Of a stretch of 64,000 bases of DNA, positions 35,968 through 46,484 are shown piece after piece. This stretch comes from Candidatus Reidiella endopervernicosa. GTDB taxonomy: Bacteria > Pseudomonadota > Gammaproteobacteria > GCF-013343005. How positions within the stretch are numbered: position 1 is the stretch's first letter; every line of letters begins with the position of its first letter. A model generated the notes under the pieces. The model did no database searches. It was not told the origin of the DNA and saw only the letters and a program-made list of their open reading frames with translations. The translations under genes and the position numbers were made by a program. The stretch is from positions 682,001 to 746,000 of the forward strand of contig NZ_CP054491.1 of assembly GCF_013343005.1 (NCBI RefSeq), read 5' to 3'.

Positions 35968-36702
35968 ATGGCTGAACCCACTTTCGAGGTTATCTTTCGC
36001 GGCAGACGTGTCGAGGGCACCGATCTAATCGAGGTGAAGCAGCGCGTTGCGGCGCTGTTCAAGACCGAGGTTGAGAAGATCAACCATCTCTTCTCCGGTA
36101 AGGCGATCGCGATCAAGCGCGGTATCGATCAGCAGACGGCGCAGAAATATCAGGTGGCCATGCGCCAGGCGGGTGCCGAATGTGAGGTTGTGGTCTCAGG
36201 CGGTGCAGCGAACAGCCAGCCACAGTCTCCCGCCACCCCGTCCACTCAGGAGCCGGCAGCAGCGAACAGAACCACCAGCCAGCCAGCGGCTGGGCTTGAT
36301 AGCGCAGAACTGGCCGCCTTTGGCGCGACGCTCTCCGAGAAGGAGCGGGGAGAGACACCGCAGATAGATACCAGTGCCTTCTCGGTGGCTGATGTTGGTG
36401 AGACGATTGCCGAGGTGGTCAGGGGTGAAGCACCCGACATCGACACCAGTGCGCTGAGTGTCGGCAGTGTCGGTGAGACCCTGGGCGAGGTGGTCAAGGG
36501 TGAGGCACCTGATATCGATACCAGTGCATTGAGTGTCAGTGAGGCCGGTGAGACGTTGACGGAGTTCGAGCGGGGCGAGACGCCACAGATCGATACCAGC
36601 TCACTGAGTGTCGCCGAGGTCGGTGAGGTACTGGGCGAGAAGAAAAAGGGCGAGGCACCCGATATCGATACCAGCGCACTGAGCATCGATTCTGACGAGT
36701 AG
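35968..36702 (+). CDS. Protein with 25-residue GEAPDIDTSALS tandem repeats
   Basis: A 244-residue protein. Residues 1-75 form a compact domain (FEVIFRGRRVEGTDLIEVKQ, KINHLFSGKAIAIKRGID, YQVAMRQAGAECEV). A Pro/Ala/Ser/Gln-rich linker (about 80-115) follows. The rest (from 36352) consists of five acidic repeats of 25 residues: GET/APQ/DIDTSAFS, then V/I…VGETI/L.EVV/K. The fifth is cut short at SIDSDE. No signal peptide or membrane segment is seen. The head domain occurs in other gammaproteobacterial proteins, but I cannot name a function. It follows the PilZ gene with a 33-bp gap. Confidence 0.8.
   Translation: MAEPTFEVIFRGRRVEGTDLIEVKQRVAALFKTEVEKINHLFSGKAIAIKRGIDQQTAQKYQVAMRQAGAECEVVVSGGAANSQPQSPATPSTQEPAAANRTTSQPAAGLDSAELAAFGATLSEKERGETPQIDTSAFSVADVGETIAEVVRGEAPDIDTSALSVGSVGETLGEVVKGEAPDIDTSALSVSEAGETLTEFERGETPQIDTSSLSVAEVGEVLGEKKKGEAPDIDTSALSIDSDE
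36352..36700 (+). repeat. 75-bp tandem coding repeat, 4.7 units
   Basis: Five in-frame repeats of 75 bp encode GE(T/A)P(Q/D)IDTS(A/S)(F/L)S followed by a variable helix. Units 1 and 4 share the TPQ version and units 2, 3 and 5 the APD version. Confidence 0.88.
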
Positions 36703-36799
36703 AGACTGCCGAACTCTTTTAGATCGAGTATAATCTGCATCAATCTGACGTGCTGTTCAGAGACAATCCCAGAGCAAGTAACCCACCGGATACCCTATT

Positions 36800-38374
36800 T
36801 TGTACCCCACGATTGAGAAAAACCTGGCCCGTTTTATCGCCTCGGCCAGTGCGGAACTATTGAATAACGGCTCGATCGGGGTGGAGAAGGAGTGCCTGCG
36901 GGTTAATGAGAAGGGCAGCATCTCGCAAAAGCCGCATCCGATGGTGCTCGGTTCGGCACTGACCAACCCCTATATCACTACCGACTACTCCGAGGCGCTG
37001 CTGGAGCTAATAACCCCACCCGTTGGCGAGATGCAGGCGGTGTTCAAGTTTCTTTGTGATACGCAGCAGTATGTCTATCGCCACCTGGGCGATGAGCTGC
37101 TCTGGTCGACCAGCATGCCGTGCGTGGTCGCGGGTGAGTCGAGTATTCCACTGGCGAGATACGGCAGCTCCAACGCTGGTCAGATGAAGAATATCTACCG
37201 TCGAGGACTTGGCTACCGTTACGGTCGGGTGATGCAGGTGATCGCTGGCGTCCACTTCAACTACTCATTCTCAGATGCATTCTGGCAGGCGCTACATCGA
37301 CTCGAGGGCGATAACCAGCCGCTGCAGAACTTTATCTCAGAGCGCTACATGGGGCTGATCCGGAGCCTGCAGCGTGTCGGTTGGCTGATCCCCTATCTGT
37401 TTGGAGCCTCACCGGCGATCTGCAAGTCATTCCTCGGTACTGAGCCGACCGAGCTCGAGTCGTTCGATGAGTTTAGCTACTATGGCCCCTACGCAACCTC
37501 GCTGCGCATGGGTGATATCGGCTACCAGAACAATAAGGAGAGCGAGAGTGGCATAAAGGCGTGTTACGACTCGCTCGACGCCTATGTTGAGAGTCTCAAC
37601 TGTGCGATCGACACTCCCTGCCCCGACTACGAAAAGATCGGGGTGAAGGTCGATGGAGAGTATCGCCAGCTCAATGCCAATATTCTGCAGATTGAGAATG
37701 AGTACTACAGTACGGTACGTCCCAAGCAGATTCTGAAGGGGAATGAGAAGCCGACCGTGGCGCTTAAGCGTCGTGGTGTGCGATATGTGGAGCTACGCTC
37801 GCTTGATGTGAACGCCTTCGATCCTCTGGGTATTAACGCTGAACAGCTTCGATTTCTTGAGATGTTGATGATCTTCTGTCTGTTTGAAGAGTCACCCTCG
37901 CTCGCTGCGGGCGAGGCCCAGGAGATCGATGCCAATGAGATGACGGTCGCTCATCGCGGACGCGAACCGGGGCTGACACTTAACCGTTGTGGCGAGTCAG
38001 TTAGCCTGAAGCAGTGGGCCGGTGCGGTGTGCGATGCGCTACTGCCAATCTCAGAACTGCTCGATCGCGATGAAGGTGGTCGACCCTACAGCGCGGCTCT
38101 GGCAGAGCAGGTTGAAGCGGTTGCCGATCCTGAAAAGACCCCGTCGGCACGCATGCTCAACGAGATGCGCGATAATGGTGAGGCGTTTTTCCACTTCGCC
38201 AATCGCATGTCGCAGCAGCATCGAAGATATTTCATGGAGCGTGCCGTTGATGATGTACAGATGGCACTGTTCGATGAGCAGGCGAAGCAGTCGTTGCGCC
38301 ATCAGCGCGAGATTGAAGAGTCGGACGGTGAGGATTTCGACGCATTTCTAGCGGACTATTTCGCACAGCGCTGA
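36800..38374 (+). CDS. gshA: Glutamate-cysteine ligase
   Basis: ATP-dependent first step of glutathione synthesis. The 524-residue protein has the class I (proteobacterial) pattern: GSIGVEKECLRVNEKG, TDYSEALLELITPP and RGVRYVELRSLDVNAFDPLGI. The start is TTG (36800), directly preceding YPTIEKNL; the E. coli gshA also starts with TTG. The length and ends match the family. Confidence 0.97.
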   Translation: MYPTIEKNLARFIASASAELLNNGSIGVEKECLRVNEKGSISQKPHPMVLGSALTNPYITTDYSEALLELITPPVGEMQAVFKFLCDTQQYVYRHLGDELLWSTSMPCVVAGESSIPLARYGSSNAGQMKNIYRRGLGYRYGRVMQVIAGVHFNYSFSDAFWQALHRLEGDNQPLQNFISERYMGLIRSLQRVGWLIPYLFGASPAICKSFLGTEPTELESFDEFSYYGPYATSLRMGDIGYQNNKESESGIKACYDSLDAYVESLNCAIDTPCPDYEKIGVKVDGEYRQLNANILQIENEYYSTVRPKQILKGNEKPTVALKRRGVRYVELRSLDVNAFDPLGINAEQLRFLEMLMIFCLFEESPSLAAGEAQEIDANEMTVAHRGREPGLTLNRCGESVSLKQWAGAVCDALLPISELLDRDEGGRPYSAALAEQVEAVADPEKTPSARMLNEMRDNGEAFFHFANRMSQQHRRYFMERAVDDVQMALFDEQAKQSLRHQREIEESDGEDFDAFLADYFAQR

Positions 38375-38447
38375 TCTTCATATGGGTGGGATCGTAGACG
38401 CACAGCGATCCTGATCCCTGTTTGTTGCAGTGCGAACCGGCTAGCTA

Positions 38448-39215
38448 TTAGCCGCGAGTGAAGACCCAATCACTCTCATTCGAGAGCGATTCGTTGAACA
38501 GGTAATCCTCCTGTGCAAAGTCACGCAGCGCCTCGGTTTCGCTCAGACGGTTCTGGATAATAAAGCGACTCATCAGACCACGCGCCTTCTTGGCGTGCAC
38601 ACCGATTACCTTGTAACCGTCACCCTTACGCTCCTTGAAATGGGGTGTGATGATTCGGCCTTCGAGCCTCTTCGGTCGAACTGCCTTGAAGTACTCGTTG
38701 GAGGCAAGGTTGATCAAGGTCTCGTCACCCTGCTTTTTCAACGCTTTGCTCAGCTCGTTGGTGATGGTGTCGCCCCAGAACTGGTAGAGGTTCTTGCCAC
38801 GTGAGGTGTCGAGTGAGCGGCCCATCTCGAGTCGGTAGGGCTGCATCAGGTCGAGCGGGCGCAGTAGGCCGTAGAGACCAGAGAGGATACGCAGGTGCTT
38901 CTGGGCGAATTTGAAATCGGCCGCTTTGAAACTCTCGGCATCAAGCCCGGTATAGACGTCACCCTTGAAAGCGAGCAGCGCCTGCTTGGCATTCTCCGCA
39001 GTGAAGGGGGTGTGCCAGTCGTGAAAGCGCTCGAAGTTGAGATCGGCCAGCTTCATACTTACCTTCATCAATTCTGCGATATCGAGTTCCGAGAGGTTGC
39101 GGGCGCGATCGATCAATAGCTGCGAGTCGTCGAGCAGATCGGGGGTGGTGAAGGTTTTGGTCTTCGGCGCGGTCTCATAATCGAGGGTCTTGGCCGGTGA
39201 GATGACGATCAACAT
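38448..39215 (-). CDS. yaaA: Peroxide stress protein YaaA (DUF328)
   Basis: A 255-residue protein with the family N-terminus [15 protein letters not shown] and the segments [39 protein letters not shown] and [11 protein letters not shown]. In E. coli YaaA lowers free iron and DNA damage during H2O2 stress and binds DNA. It is convergent to gshA, complete, and single. Confidence 0.96.
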   Translation of the reverse strand: MLIVISPAKTLDYETAPKTKTFTTPDLLDDSQLLIDRARNLSELDIAELMKVSMKLADLNFERFHDWHTPFTAENAKQALLAFKGDVYTGLDAESFKAADFKFAQKHLRILSGLYGLLRPLDLMQPYRLEMGRSLDTSRGKNLYQFWGDTITNELSKALKKQGDETLINLASNEYFKAVRPKRLEGRIITPHFKERKGDGYKVIGVHAKKARGLMSRFIIQNRLSETEALRDFAQEDYLFNESLSNESDWVFTRG

Positions 39216-39327
39216 CGTGTCTGGTTCTCGTTAATTGCAGAGCGGGAATTATACTATTGGCTACTATGCGCGGCGAAGTTCCCGTGACTTCGATGTGGCT
39301 ATCTTGATGAGTGTGGTGGAGTGCCAG

Positions 39328-39513
39328 ATGGGTGATGTAGTTAAATTCAAGAAACCGAAGCTGTCAGAAAAGCATCGCGGCAAGAGCCTTTGTAAGGATG
39401 GTCATCACAAGTGGCAGGTGGATAAGGCGCAGCAGTTTGATGTGAAGCAGGGTCGGTTGGTGACGCTGCTTCGTTGCGCGCGTTGTGGTGTAACACGCTC
39501 TAAGGCGCTATAA
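39328..39513 (+). CDS. Small basic protein with Zn ribbon-like C-terminus
   Basis: A 61-residue basic protein, start at the ATG at 39328 after GTGGAGTGCCAG. It has LCKDGHHKWQVDKAQQFDVK and LLRCARCGVTRSK, so Cys-His…CxxC may bind zinc. The family is known from other gammaproteobacteria as a hypothetical protein, which I recall only vaguely. It runs against the EAL gene and overlaps its end by six bases. Confidence 0.7.
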   Translation: MGDVVKFKKPKLSEKHRGKSLCKDGHHKWQVDKAQQFDVKQGRLVTLLRCARCGVTRSKAL

Positions 39514-42500
39514 CTCCATTTGTCCGTGGTAGCGATCCTCGTCAAATATTGGTTCCGGTTTGCCAATGCCGAAGCCCTGTGCAAAGTCGACCCCGATGTC
39601 GCGCAGGGTGTAGAAGATATCCTCATTCTCGACATACTCCGCGATAGTGCGAATTCCCATGACCTGACCGATCTTGTTAATCGCATCGACCATGGCGTGG
39701 TCGACCGGGTCGGTGACGATGTCCTTCACAAAACTACCGTCGATCTTCAGATAGTCGACCGGTAGATTCTTCAGGTAGGCGAATGAGGAGAGGCCGCTGC
39801 CGAAGTCATCGAGTGCGAAGTGACAGCCGATGGCGCGCATCTCCTTGATGAAATGAGTGGCGTTGGCCAGGTTGGCGATGGCAGCCGTTTCGGTGATCTC
39901 AAAGCTGATGTTCTGTGGTGGGATGTTGTGGTCACGCAGCTTCTGGTGGATATAACCGAGCAGAGAGGGGTCACCGATCGAGTTACCTGAGAGGTTGATT
40001 GCCAGGTATACGTAACCGTTGCTGACTCCCTCATCATGTTTCCTTTCGGAGAACTCAAAGAAAGAGCTAAAGGCGTTCTCGATAACCCACCGGGGAGTCG
40101 CTATTTTGCGAAAGTTTGTTTTGGGCATCAAGCCCAAGCAAACAGCAAAAACTTAACGCGACCGTTTATGCCTACGGCGCCCCGACCGTCCTGCGTACGT
40201 TGCGTAATCACCTCTTCGCGGCTCTACACAACTCCCTCAGTGACTCTACGCCGACATAAAGCCGCTGCTGCATCTTCTTCGTCGTCCGCTCGCGCTCTCA
40301 ACTACGAATAGGCAGACGGCGTCGACTATCGGGGACTAACCGCCCTCACTTCGCTCTCCATGGCGGTCAGCGGCGGTCGATATCACCCATCAGGTCGTAC
40401 CGTTCGGCGGCCGGGAGGAAAAAACCGGGTGGGATCAGCTTGCCCTCTTCATCAACCATTCTGACCAGTAGCTCATAGTGTGGCACCAGCCCATCTTCGA
40501 TATTGACCGGTGTAATAACCTGTGAATAGAGGCGGAAGCGGTTTTCCTTGAGGGCCTGTGCGATACGCGAGGCCCACTGCATCTCGCTTTGGCGATTCTC
40601 AAGCTCGGTGTCGCCCTCGACATAGACGTGTACGCGGTTGCGCCCATTCTCTTTGGCGGCGTAACAGGCGATATCAGCGGCACTGAGCACCTTGGAGAGC
40701 CCCTGGCTCTCGTCGGTGATGGCGGTGAGCCCAATGCTGGCACCGATTTCGAAATATTTCCCCTCCCAGGCGAAGCGGTACTCTTTGACCGCCAGGCGCA
40801 GGTTGTCAGCTGTGCGGTGGGCGTGGTTGATGTCGCAGGCCTCTAGCAGAATGCCAAATTCATCACCGCCAAGGCGTGCAACGGTGTCGGCCTCGCGTAC
40901 ATACTTGGCGAAGATGTTGCTGAGCTGACGCAGCAGCTCATCACCGGCGATGTGGCCGCAGGTATCGTTGACGATCTTAAACTGGTCGAGATCGATATAG
41001 AGCAGCGCGTGCTCTTTGTGATCCTCGCGGGCGCTCAGTAACAGGTCGGTCAGTCGACGTTCAAACTCCTGACGATTGAACAATCCCGTGAGGCCGTCGT
41101 GGGAGGCCTGATGGGTGAGCTTGTTGCTTAATTCACGCTCATGGCTGACGTCGTGGAAGACCATTACCACGCCAATCACGTCACCACGTCGGTCGCGAAT
41201 CGGTGCAGCTGAGTCCTCAATAGAGATCTCGCTGCTGTCACGACGAATCAGTGCGGTATGGTTGGCCAGACCCACAATGGCACCCTCACGAAGACACTTC
41301 TCAACCGGATTCTCAACCCGGCTGCGGGTGAATTCATTGACGATATTGAACACCTCGGTCACCGGTTTGCCGATCGCTTCACTGCTCTCCCAGCCGGTGA
41401 GGTTTTCAGCAATAGGGTTGAGGTAATCGATTGTGCCGAGGGCGTCAGTTGTAATAACCGCATCACCAATAGAGTGGAGAGTGACCTGAGCGCGCTCCTT
41501 CTCATCGTGGATCAGCTCCTCGGCAAGCTTGCGTTCGGTGATGTCCTGAACCAGTGAAGCGACACCGATTACTTCGCCCTGCTCATCGATCAGAGGTGTG
41601 TTGTACCAGTCGCAGCTGATGGTTCGACCATCCTTGGTCAGGTTCTCATTGGTGCTACTGAGGCCGCCGCGATTGTCGATCAGTTCAGCCCAGACGTTGT
41701 TGACGTGGTCTTTGGCCCAATCGGGCAGTATTAGCCCGGCCGCGTGTCTGCCAAACGCCTCATCGGCGGAGAAGCCGAAGATCTTCGCTGCTGCAGGGTT
41801 CCACTCGACGACCTCAAAGTCGCGATTCCACTCGATAACGGCTAATGGTGTGCGCAGGACATGCAGTGCCAATTTTTGCCGAGACTGGCGTAGCGCCTCC
41901 TCCATCTGTCTGCGACGGGTGGTATCGATGGCAACATGCACCATCCCCTCAAGAATGCCGCTATCGACTGGAGTGAGCGAGTAGAGGTGCCAGCGCGACT
42001 GCTCGTGGTTTTCGAGTTCAAGGTTGCTGACTGATTCACCCTTGGTGATCATGTCGCAAAGCGGGCAGGATTCACTGTTTTTTACAGTAGGGTGGAAGAG
42101 ATCGTGGCAGTGGTGGTTGATGAGTGATTCAGCAGGCTGCCCCGCCATCTCGCAGGCAGCCTTATTAACCTGGTGGATATAGCCATGGCGATCGACAACG
42201 ATGGTTGGGTCGGGTATCGCATCGTAGGTACTAGAGACGCGAGACATGACCTGAAACGGTTCGGTCAGGGTGGTGCGCACGATCGCGGCAAAAATGAACC
42301 AGAAGGAGAAGAGTTTGAAGATGTGTCCGACCAGGTTTGAGAGACCATAGACGCTGATATAGAAGGTGAAGGCGAGCTCGGCAAAGATGGTGAGGCTGAT
42401 AGAGGCGAGCATCAGCTTGAGAATGAAAGGGTCGATCATGGTGCGCTTGGAGTAGGTGAAGCCGATCGCACCGAGCATGATGATCACGATGAGGTACTCA

Positions 42501-43021
42501 CTATTGACCTTGAAGGGTGTCAGGCCGCTGCCATCAATAAATGCGTCGGGGAAGTGGCCGGCATTGATCAAGGCAAAGGTGGAAATTACAATCGCACCGA
42601 AGAGGGTAAAGAGTGGCAGCCGCACGACCGGTTTTTTCATGAATAGGGGTGCGCTAATTAGCAGGCATGCCTCAAAAAAACGTGTGATGACCCAGAGCTG
42701 GATGGAGAGGTTGGCTGAATCGATGGCCTGAAATCCCATGCCTTTGTAGTAGAGGGCGTGTGCCAGGTCGAGCATGGCGATCCAGAAATAACCGCAGCCG
42801 AGATACATCAGGAAGTGGTTGCGGGAGAATTCGTAGGTGTGCCAGACCACCACTGCCATGATAACGGCGACCATGATCGGGAAGAGTTCCGCCAGAGTAT
42901 GGAACAGCAGGTAGTTGTGCAGACTGATGGCGTAGAGCAGCGCGGCGATCGCAATCGGTACCAACCAGCCGCGACCAGCGACCGAATTGAAAAGCAGACG
43001 GTTTGAAGAAGAAGTTTTCAT
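39508..43021 (-). pseudogene. MASE3-PAS-GGDEF-EAL c-di-GMP protein split by RE280 copy B
   Basis: The protein starts at 43021 with a MASE3-type sensor of about seven membrane segments (residues 17-255). Three PAS domains follow (about 265-620), then GGDEF (LGGDEFGILLEA) and the first part of EAL (YELLVRMVDEEG … YDLMGDIDR). There a 283-bp repeat (40089-40371) interrupts it. The rest of EAL resumes after it (VIENAFSSFFEFS, FEITETAA, DDFGSGLSSFAYLKNLP, DYLKIDGSFV). Removal of the element joins the frame as DIDRRVIENAF. The truncated 884-residue product keeps cyclase residues, so diguanylate cyclase activity could survive while phosphodiesterase activity is lost. Confidence 0.93.
40089..40371 (-). 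mobile_element. RE280 repeat element, copy B (in GGDEF-EAL gene)
   Basis: On the minus strand the 283-bp element starts GCTGACCGCC at 40371 and ends CTCCCCGGT at 40089. The base run to its left is CCGCC. It has the same orientation as its host gene. It has one extra C in the last block relative to the consensus CTCCCGGT. The 5' and 3' hairpins are kept. Confidence 0.93.
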
Positions 43022-43398
43022 ATAATGCGCCCGCCCATGAGGCGATGACCCGCTATTTATTTTAATTATGATTAGATTAGTTACATTAACGTCTCTTCAA
43101 GCATAGCTCAATTGGACGAAGTGTGATTGTGGTCACAGTGCGGCGTTGTTGTCGCTAAGTTGCTGTATTGATTGACTGAATTGTGCGCAGAATTAGTGAT
43201 TGCGTAGTGCGTTGTCTGTCTCTGTCTGATGGTGTTCGTCATGACAGTTGAGCGTCGATTTGATGGTGTTTCTTCGAGCGCGAGTAGTGTCCTATGAAGC
43301 GCCTCAAATCAGGGTGCTTGAATCGGGCATTGGCAAGATAGTTCGGTTATTATGACGCGCAACAGCCTGTCTATATAAAAAGAGTGAAATTGGGAAGG
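43022..43398. other. Intergenic region between EAL gene and cysC
   Basis: A 377-bp A+T-rich gap between two divergent genes. It must hold both promoters. I see no coding frame or repeat, and no clear -35/-10 pair that I would defend. Confidence 0.4.
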
Positions 43399-44037
43399 AT
43401 GTCTGAGAAAAGCAGTAATACGGTTTGGCACAACGCAGCGGTGTCGCGTGAGATGCGCGCAGCGGTCAATGGGCATAAAAGCACTATCCTCTGGTTTACC
43501 GGCCTCTCAGGTTCGGGAAAGTCCACACTGGCGCACGCCATTGAAGAGCGGCTCTTCGAAATGGGTATGCGTACCTTCGTCTTTGATGGCGACAATGTTC
43601 GTCACGGCCTCTGTGGTGACCTCGGTTTTTCGGTAGATGATCGCAGTGAGAATATCCGCCGTATTGGTGAGATGTGTAAGCTCTTTCTCGAGGCGGGTGT
43701 GATATCGCTCACGGCTTTTATCTCCCCAATGCGCGAGGATCGTCACCGTGTACGCTCACTGGTACCACACGGCGATTTTCTTGAGATCTACTGCCGAGCT
43801 TCGGTCGATGTGTGTGAGTCGCGCGATGTTAAGGGGCTCTACAAGCGAGCACGTGCGGGTGAGATCGGTGACTTTACTGGCATCTCATCGCCCTATGAAG
43901 AGCCAGAGGCGGCAGAGCTGATTGTCGATACCGGGTCGCTTTCACTGGAAGATTCAGTCGATCAGGTGCTACAGCTACTGCTTCAGCGTGGTGTCATAAC
44001 CGTCCCCGAGATGACGGATGGGGCAGATATGTCATAG
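43399..44037 (+). CDS. cysC: Adenylylsulfate kinase
   Basis: Phosphorylates APS to PAPS, the sulfate donor. The 212-residue protein has the P-loop [54 protein letters not shown], and [14 protein letters not shown]. The ATG at 43399 follows GGGAAGG and is preferred over the upstream GTG. It opens the polysaccharide locus; PAPS could supply sugar sulfation, perhaps with the sulfotransferase at 23 kb. Confidence 0.96.
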   Translation: MSEKSSNTVWHNAAVSREMRAAVNGHKSTILWFTGLSGSGKSTLAHAIEERLFEMGMRTFVFDGDNVRHGLCGDLGFSVDDRSENIRRIGEMCKLFLEAGVISLTAFISPMREDRHRVRSLVPHGDFLEIYCRASVDVCESRDVKGLYKRARAGEIGDFTGISSPYEEPEAAELIVDTGSLSLEDSVDQVLQLLLQRGVITVPEMTDGADMS

Positions 44038-44113
44038 GTGATCGGTAAAGCGGTCGCTTGTTAATAATTATTACTAGTCGGCACCGGAAGAAAGTTCTGG
44101 TTGCGATGGAAAA

Positions 44114-45397
44114 ATGATGTTTGATATTGATGGTGTAAAGATAGGGATGGTGGGGCTTGGCTATGTCGGGCTTCCACTCGCGGTGGAGTTTGGCAAGCGT
44201 TGGCCGACCGTGGGATACGACACCAATAGTGTACGGATCGAAGAGCTGAAGAGTGGCCATGATGGCACCCTGGAGGTTGAACCAGAGCTTCTGGCTGCAG
44301 CTGAGCAACTTAGCTATTCAGATCAGCTCGATTCACTGCAGAGCTGTAACTTCTATGTCATCACCGTTCCCACGCCGATTGATGAGAGCAAGCAGCCAGA
44401 CCTCTCGCCTTTGATCAGCGCCAGCCGCGCCATCGGCTCAGTGATATTGGCGGGAGATGTTGTCGTCTACGAATCGACCGTCTACCCGGGCGCAACCGAG
44501 GAGGTCTGCGTACCGATCCTCGAAGAGGTTTCCGGACTTCGCTTCAACTCCGATTTCTTTGTCGGCTATAGCCCGGAGCGTATCAATCCGGGTGACAAGG
44601 AGCATCGAGTTACCACCATCAAGAAGGTGACGTCTGGCTCGACGCCAGAGGTGGCGGCCTATGTTGATGCGGTCTACCGTGAAGTTATTGAGGCTGGCAC
44701 CCATTTGGCACCCAGTGTGCGCGTTGCTGAGGCCGCCAAGGTGATCGAGAATACACAGCGCGACGTCAACATCGCGTTAATTAACGAGTTGGCCCTGATT
44801 TTCAATCGACTCGATATCGATACAGAGGCGGTGCTTGAGGCGGCGGGTACCAAATGGAACTTTCTACCATTTCGTCCGGGTCTGGTCGGTGGTCATTGCA
44901 TCGGTGTTGATCCCTACTATCTGACCCACAAGGCGCAGGCGATCGGCTACCAGCCCGAGGTGATCCTCGCTGGGCGGCGAATCAACGACGGCATGGGTGC
45001 CTATGTGGCCAGCCAGGTGGTCAAGTTGATGATCCAGAACGGAGCGAGGGTGGCTGGCTCTCGGGTGTTGGTGCTTGGTTTTGCCTTCAAGGAGAATTGT
45101 CCTGATCTACGCAATACGCGAGTGGTCGACATTCTTGAAGAGTTACATAGCTACCGGATCGATATCGATCTCTATGATCCCTGGGTCAATCCGGACGAGG
45201 CTCGTCATGAATATGGCGTTGATCTGATCCAAACCCTGCCGACTGGTGGTGAGTACGATGCGGTGATCATCGCTGTTGCACATGATCAATTCTCCGAGCT
45301 AGGCATTGAAGGTATCAATGCGCTGGTCAAAGAGGATGGTGTGGTCTACGACGTGAAGTATCTGCTGCCTGCCAACGCAGTGACGGCGCGTCTTTAA
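44114..45397 (+). CDS. tviB: UDP-N-acetyl-D-hexosamine 6-dehydrogenase (TviB/VipA type)
   Basis: NAD-dependent two-step oxidation of the C6 hydroxyl of a UDP-sugar to a uronate. The 427-residue protein has [34 protein letters not shown], and the catalytic cysteine in [16 protein letters not shown]. The [12 protein letters not shown] segment is typical of the TviB/WbpO group. It is followed by an epimerase gene, as in many capsule clusters. Confidence 0.92.
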   Translation: MMFDIDGVKIGMVGLGYVGLPLAVEFGKRWPTVGYDTNSVRIEELKSGHDGTLEVEPELLAAAEQLSYSDQLDSLQSCNFYVITVPTPIDESKQPDLSPLISASRAIGSVILAGDVVVYESTVYPGATEEVCVPILEEVSGLRFNSDFFVGYSPERINPGDKEHRVTTIKKVTSGSTPEVAAYVDAVYREVIEAGTHLAPSVRVAEAAKVIENTQRDVNIALINELALIFNRLDIDTEAVLEAAGTKWNFLPFRPGLVGGHCIGVDPYYLTHKAQAIGYQPEVILAGRRINDGMGAYVASQVVKLMIQNGARVAGSRVLVLGFAFKENCPDLRNTRVVDILEELHSYRIDIDLYDPWVNPDEARHEYGVDLIQTLPTGGEYDAVIIAVAHDQFSELGIEGINALVKEDGVVYDVKYLLPANAVTARL

Positions 45398-45427
45398 ATT
45401 ATTAATTTTCTAAGCGGAGAGTAGTTG

Positions 45428-46435
45428 ATGAAGGTCCTGATTACAGGTGCGGCGGGTTTTATCGGTTCACAACTGGCGATGCGCCTGCTGGAGCGTGGTG
45501 ATGAGGTGATCGGTATCGATAACCTCAACGACTACTACGACGTTAATCTGAAAAAGGCACGGCTGGCTCGGATCGAGCCCTATGATCGTTTTACCTTTAT
45601 CCACATGGATATCGCAGATCGTGAGGGCGTCGCTGCACTCTTTGAGAAAGAGAAACCAAACAAGGTAGTAAATCTCGCCGCGCAGGCGGGTGTGCGTTAC
45701 TCAATCGAAAATCCACTCTCCTATGTCGATAGCAACATGGTTGGCTTTGCACACTTGCTTGAGGGGTGCCGACACAACGGTGTTGAACATTTCGTCTACG
45801 CCTCGTCGAGTTCGGTCTACGGCGCAAATACCAGCATGCCCTTCTCGGTGCACGATAATGTTGATCATCCGCTCTCACTCTATGCGGCCTCGAAAAAGGC
45901 CAATGAGTTGATGGCACATACCTATAGCCACCTCTACAACCTGCCAACCACCGGGCTGCGCTTTTTCACGGTATATGGTCCTTGGGGTCGTCCCGATATG
46001 GCGCTGTTCAAGTTCACCAAGGCGATCCTCGCAGGCGAGCCGATCGATGTCTTCAACTACGGCAAGCACCGTCGCGACTTTACCTATATTGACGATATCG
46101 TTGAGGGTGTCATACGAACCCTTGATCGTGTTGCAGAACCGAATCCGGAGTGGTCAGGTGAGAAGCCGGATCCGGGTAGCAGTATGGCGCCGTGGCGTGT
46201 CTACAACATCGGCAACAATGAGCCAGTGGAGCTTCTGCACTACATTAAGGTGTTGGAGGATTGTCTCGGTAAAAAAGCAGAGATGAATATGCTGCCACTA
46301 CAGCCGGGCGATGTGCCAGATACCTATGCCAATGTTGAAGACCTGGTGCGTGATGTCGACTATAAACCGGCCACCAGTGTTGAGACCGGTGTGGCCAATT
46401 TCGTTGAGTGGTACAACGATTATTTCAAGGTCTAG
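45428..46435 (+). CDS. UDP-glucuronate-type 4-epimerase (NAD-dependent SDR)
   Basis: A 335-residue extended SDR. It has [19 protein letters not shown], the catalytic YAASKKANE (YxxxK), and [18 protein letters not shown], typical of UDP-glucuronate or N-acetylglucosaminuronate 4-epimerases (CapI/WbpP-like). It lies 30 bp after the dehydrogenase, so the two likely act in series on the same nucleotide sugar. Exact sugar not determined. Confidence 0.93.
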   Translation: MKVLITGAAGFIGSQLAMRLLERGDEVIGIDNLNDYYDVNLKKARLARIEPYDRFTFIHMDIADREGVAALFEKEKPNKVVNLAAQAGVRYSIENPLSYVDSNMVGFAHLLEGCRHNGVEHFVYASSSSVYGANTSMPFSVHDNVDHPLSLYAASKKANELMAHTYSHLYNLPTTGLRFFTVYGPWGRPDMALFKFTKAILAGEPIDVFNYGKHRRDFTYIDDIVEGVIRTLDRVAEPNPEWSGEKPDPGSSMAPWRVYNIGNNEPVELLHYIKVLEDCLGKKAEMNMLPLQPGDVPDTYANVEDLVRDVDYKPATSVETGVANFVEWYNDYFKV

Positions 46436-46484
46436 TCGTTTAGTTAGTCTGCCGATTAATCTAGGGATGTGACAGGTAGAGGGT

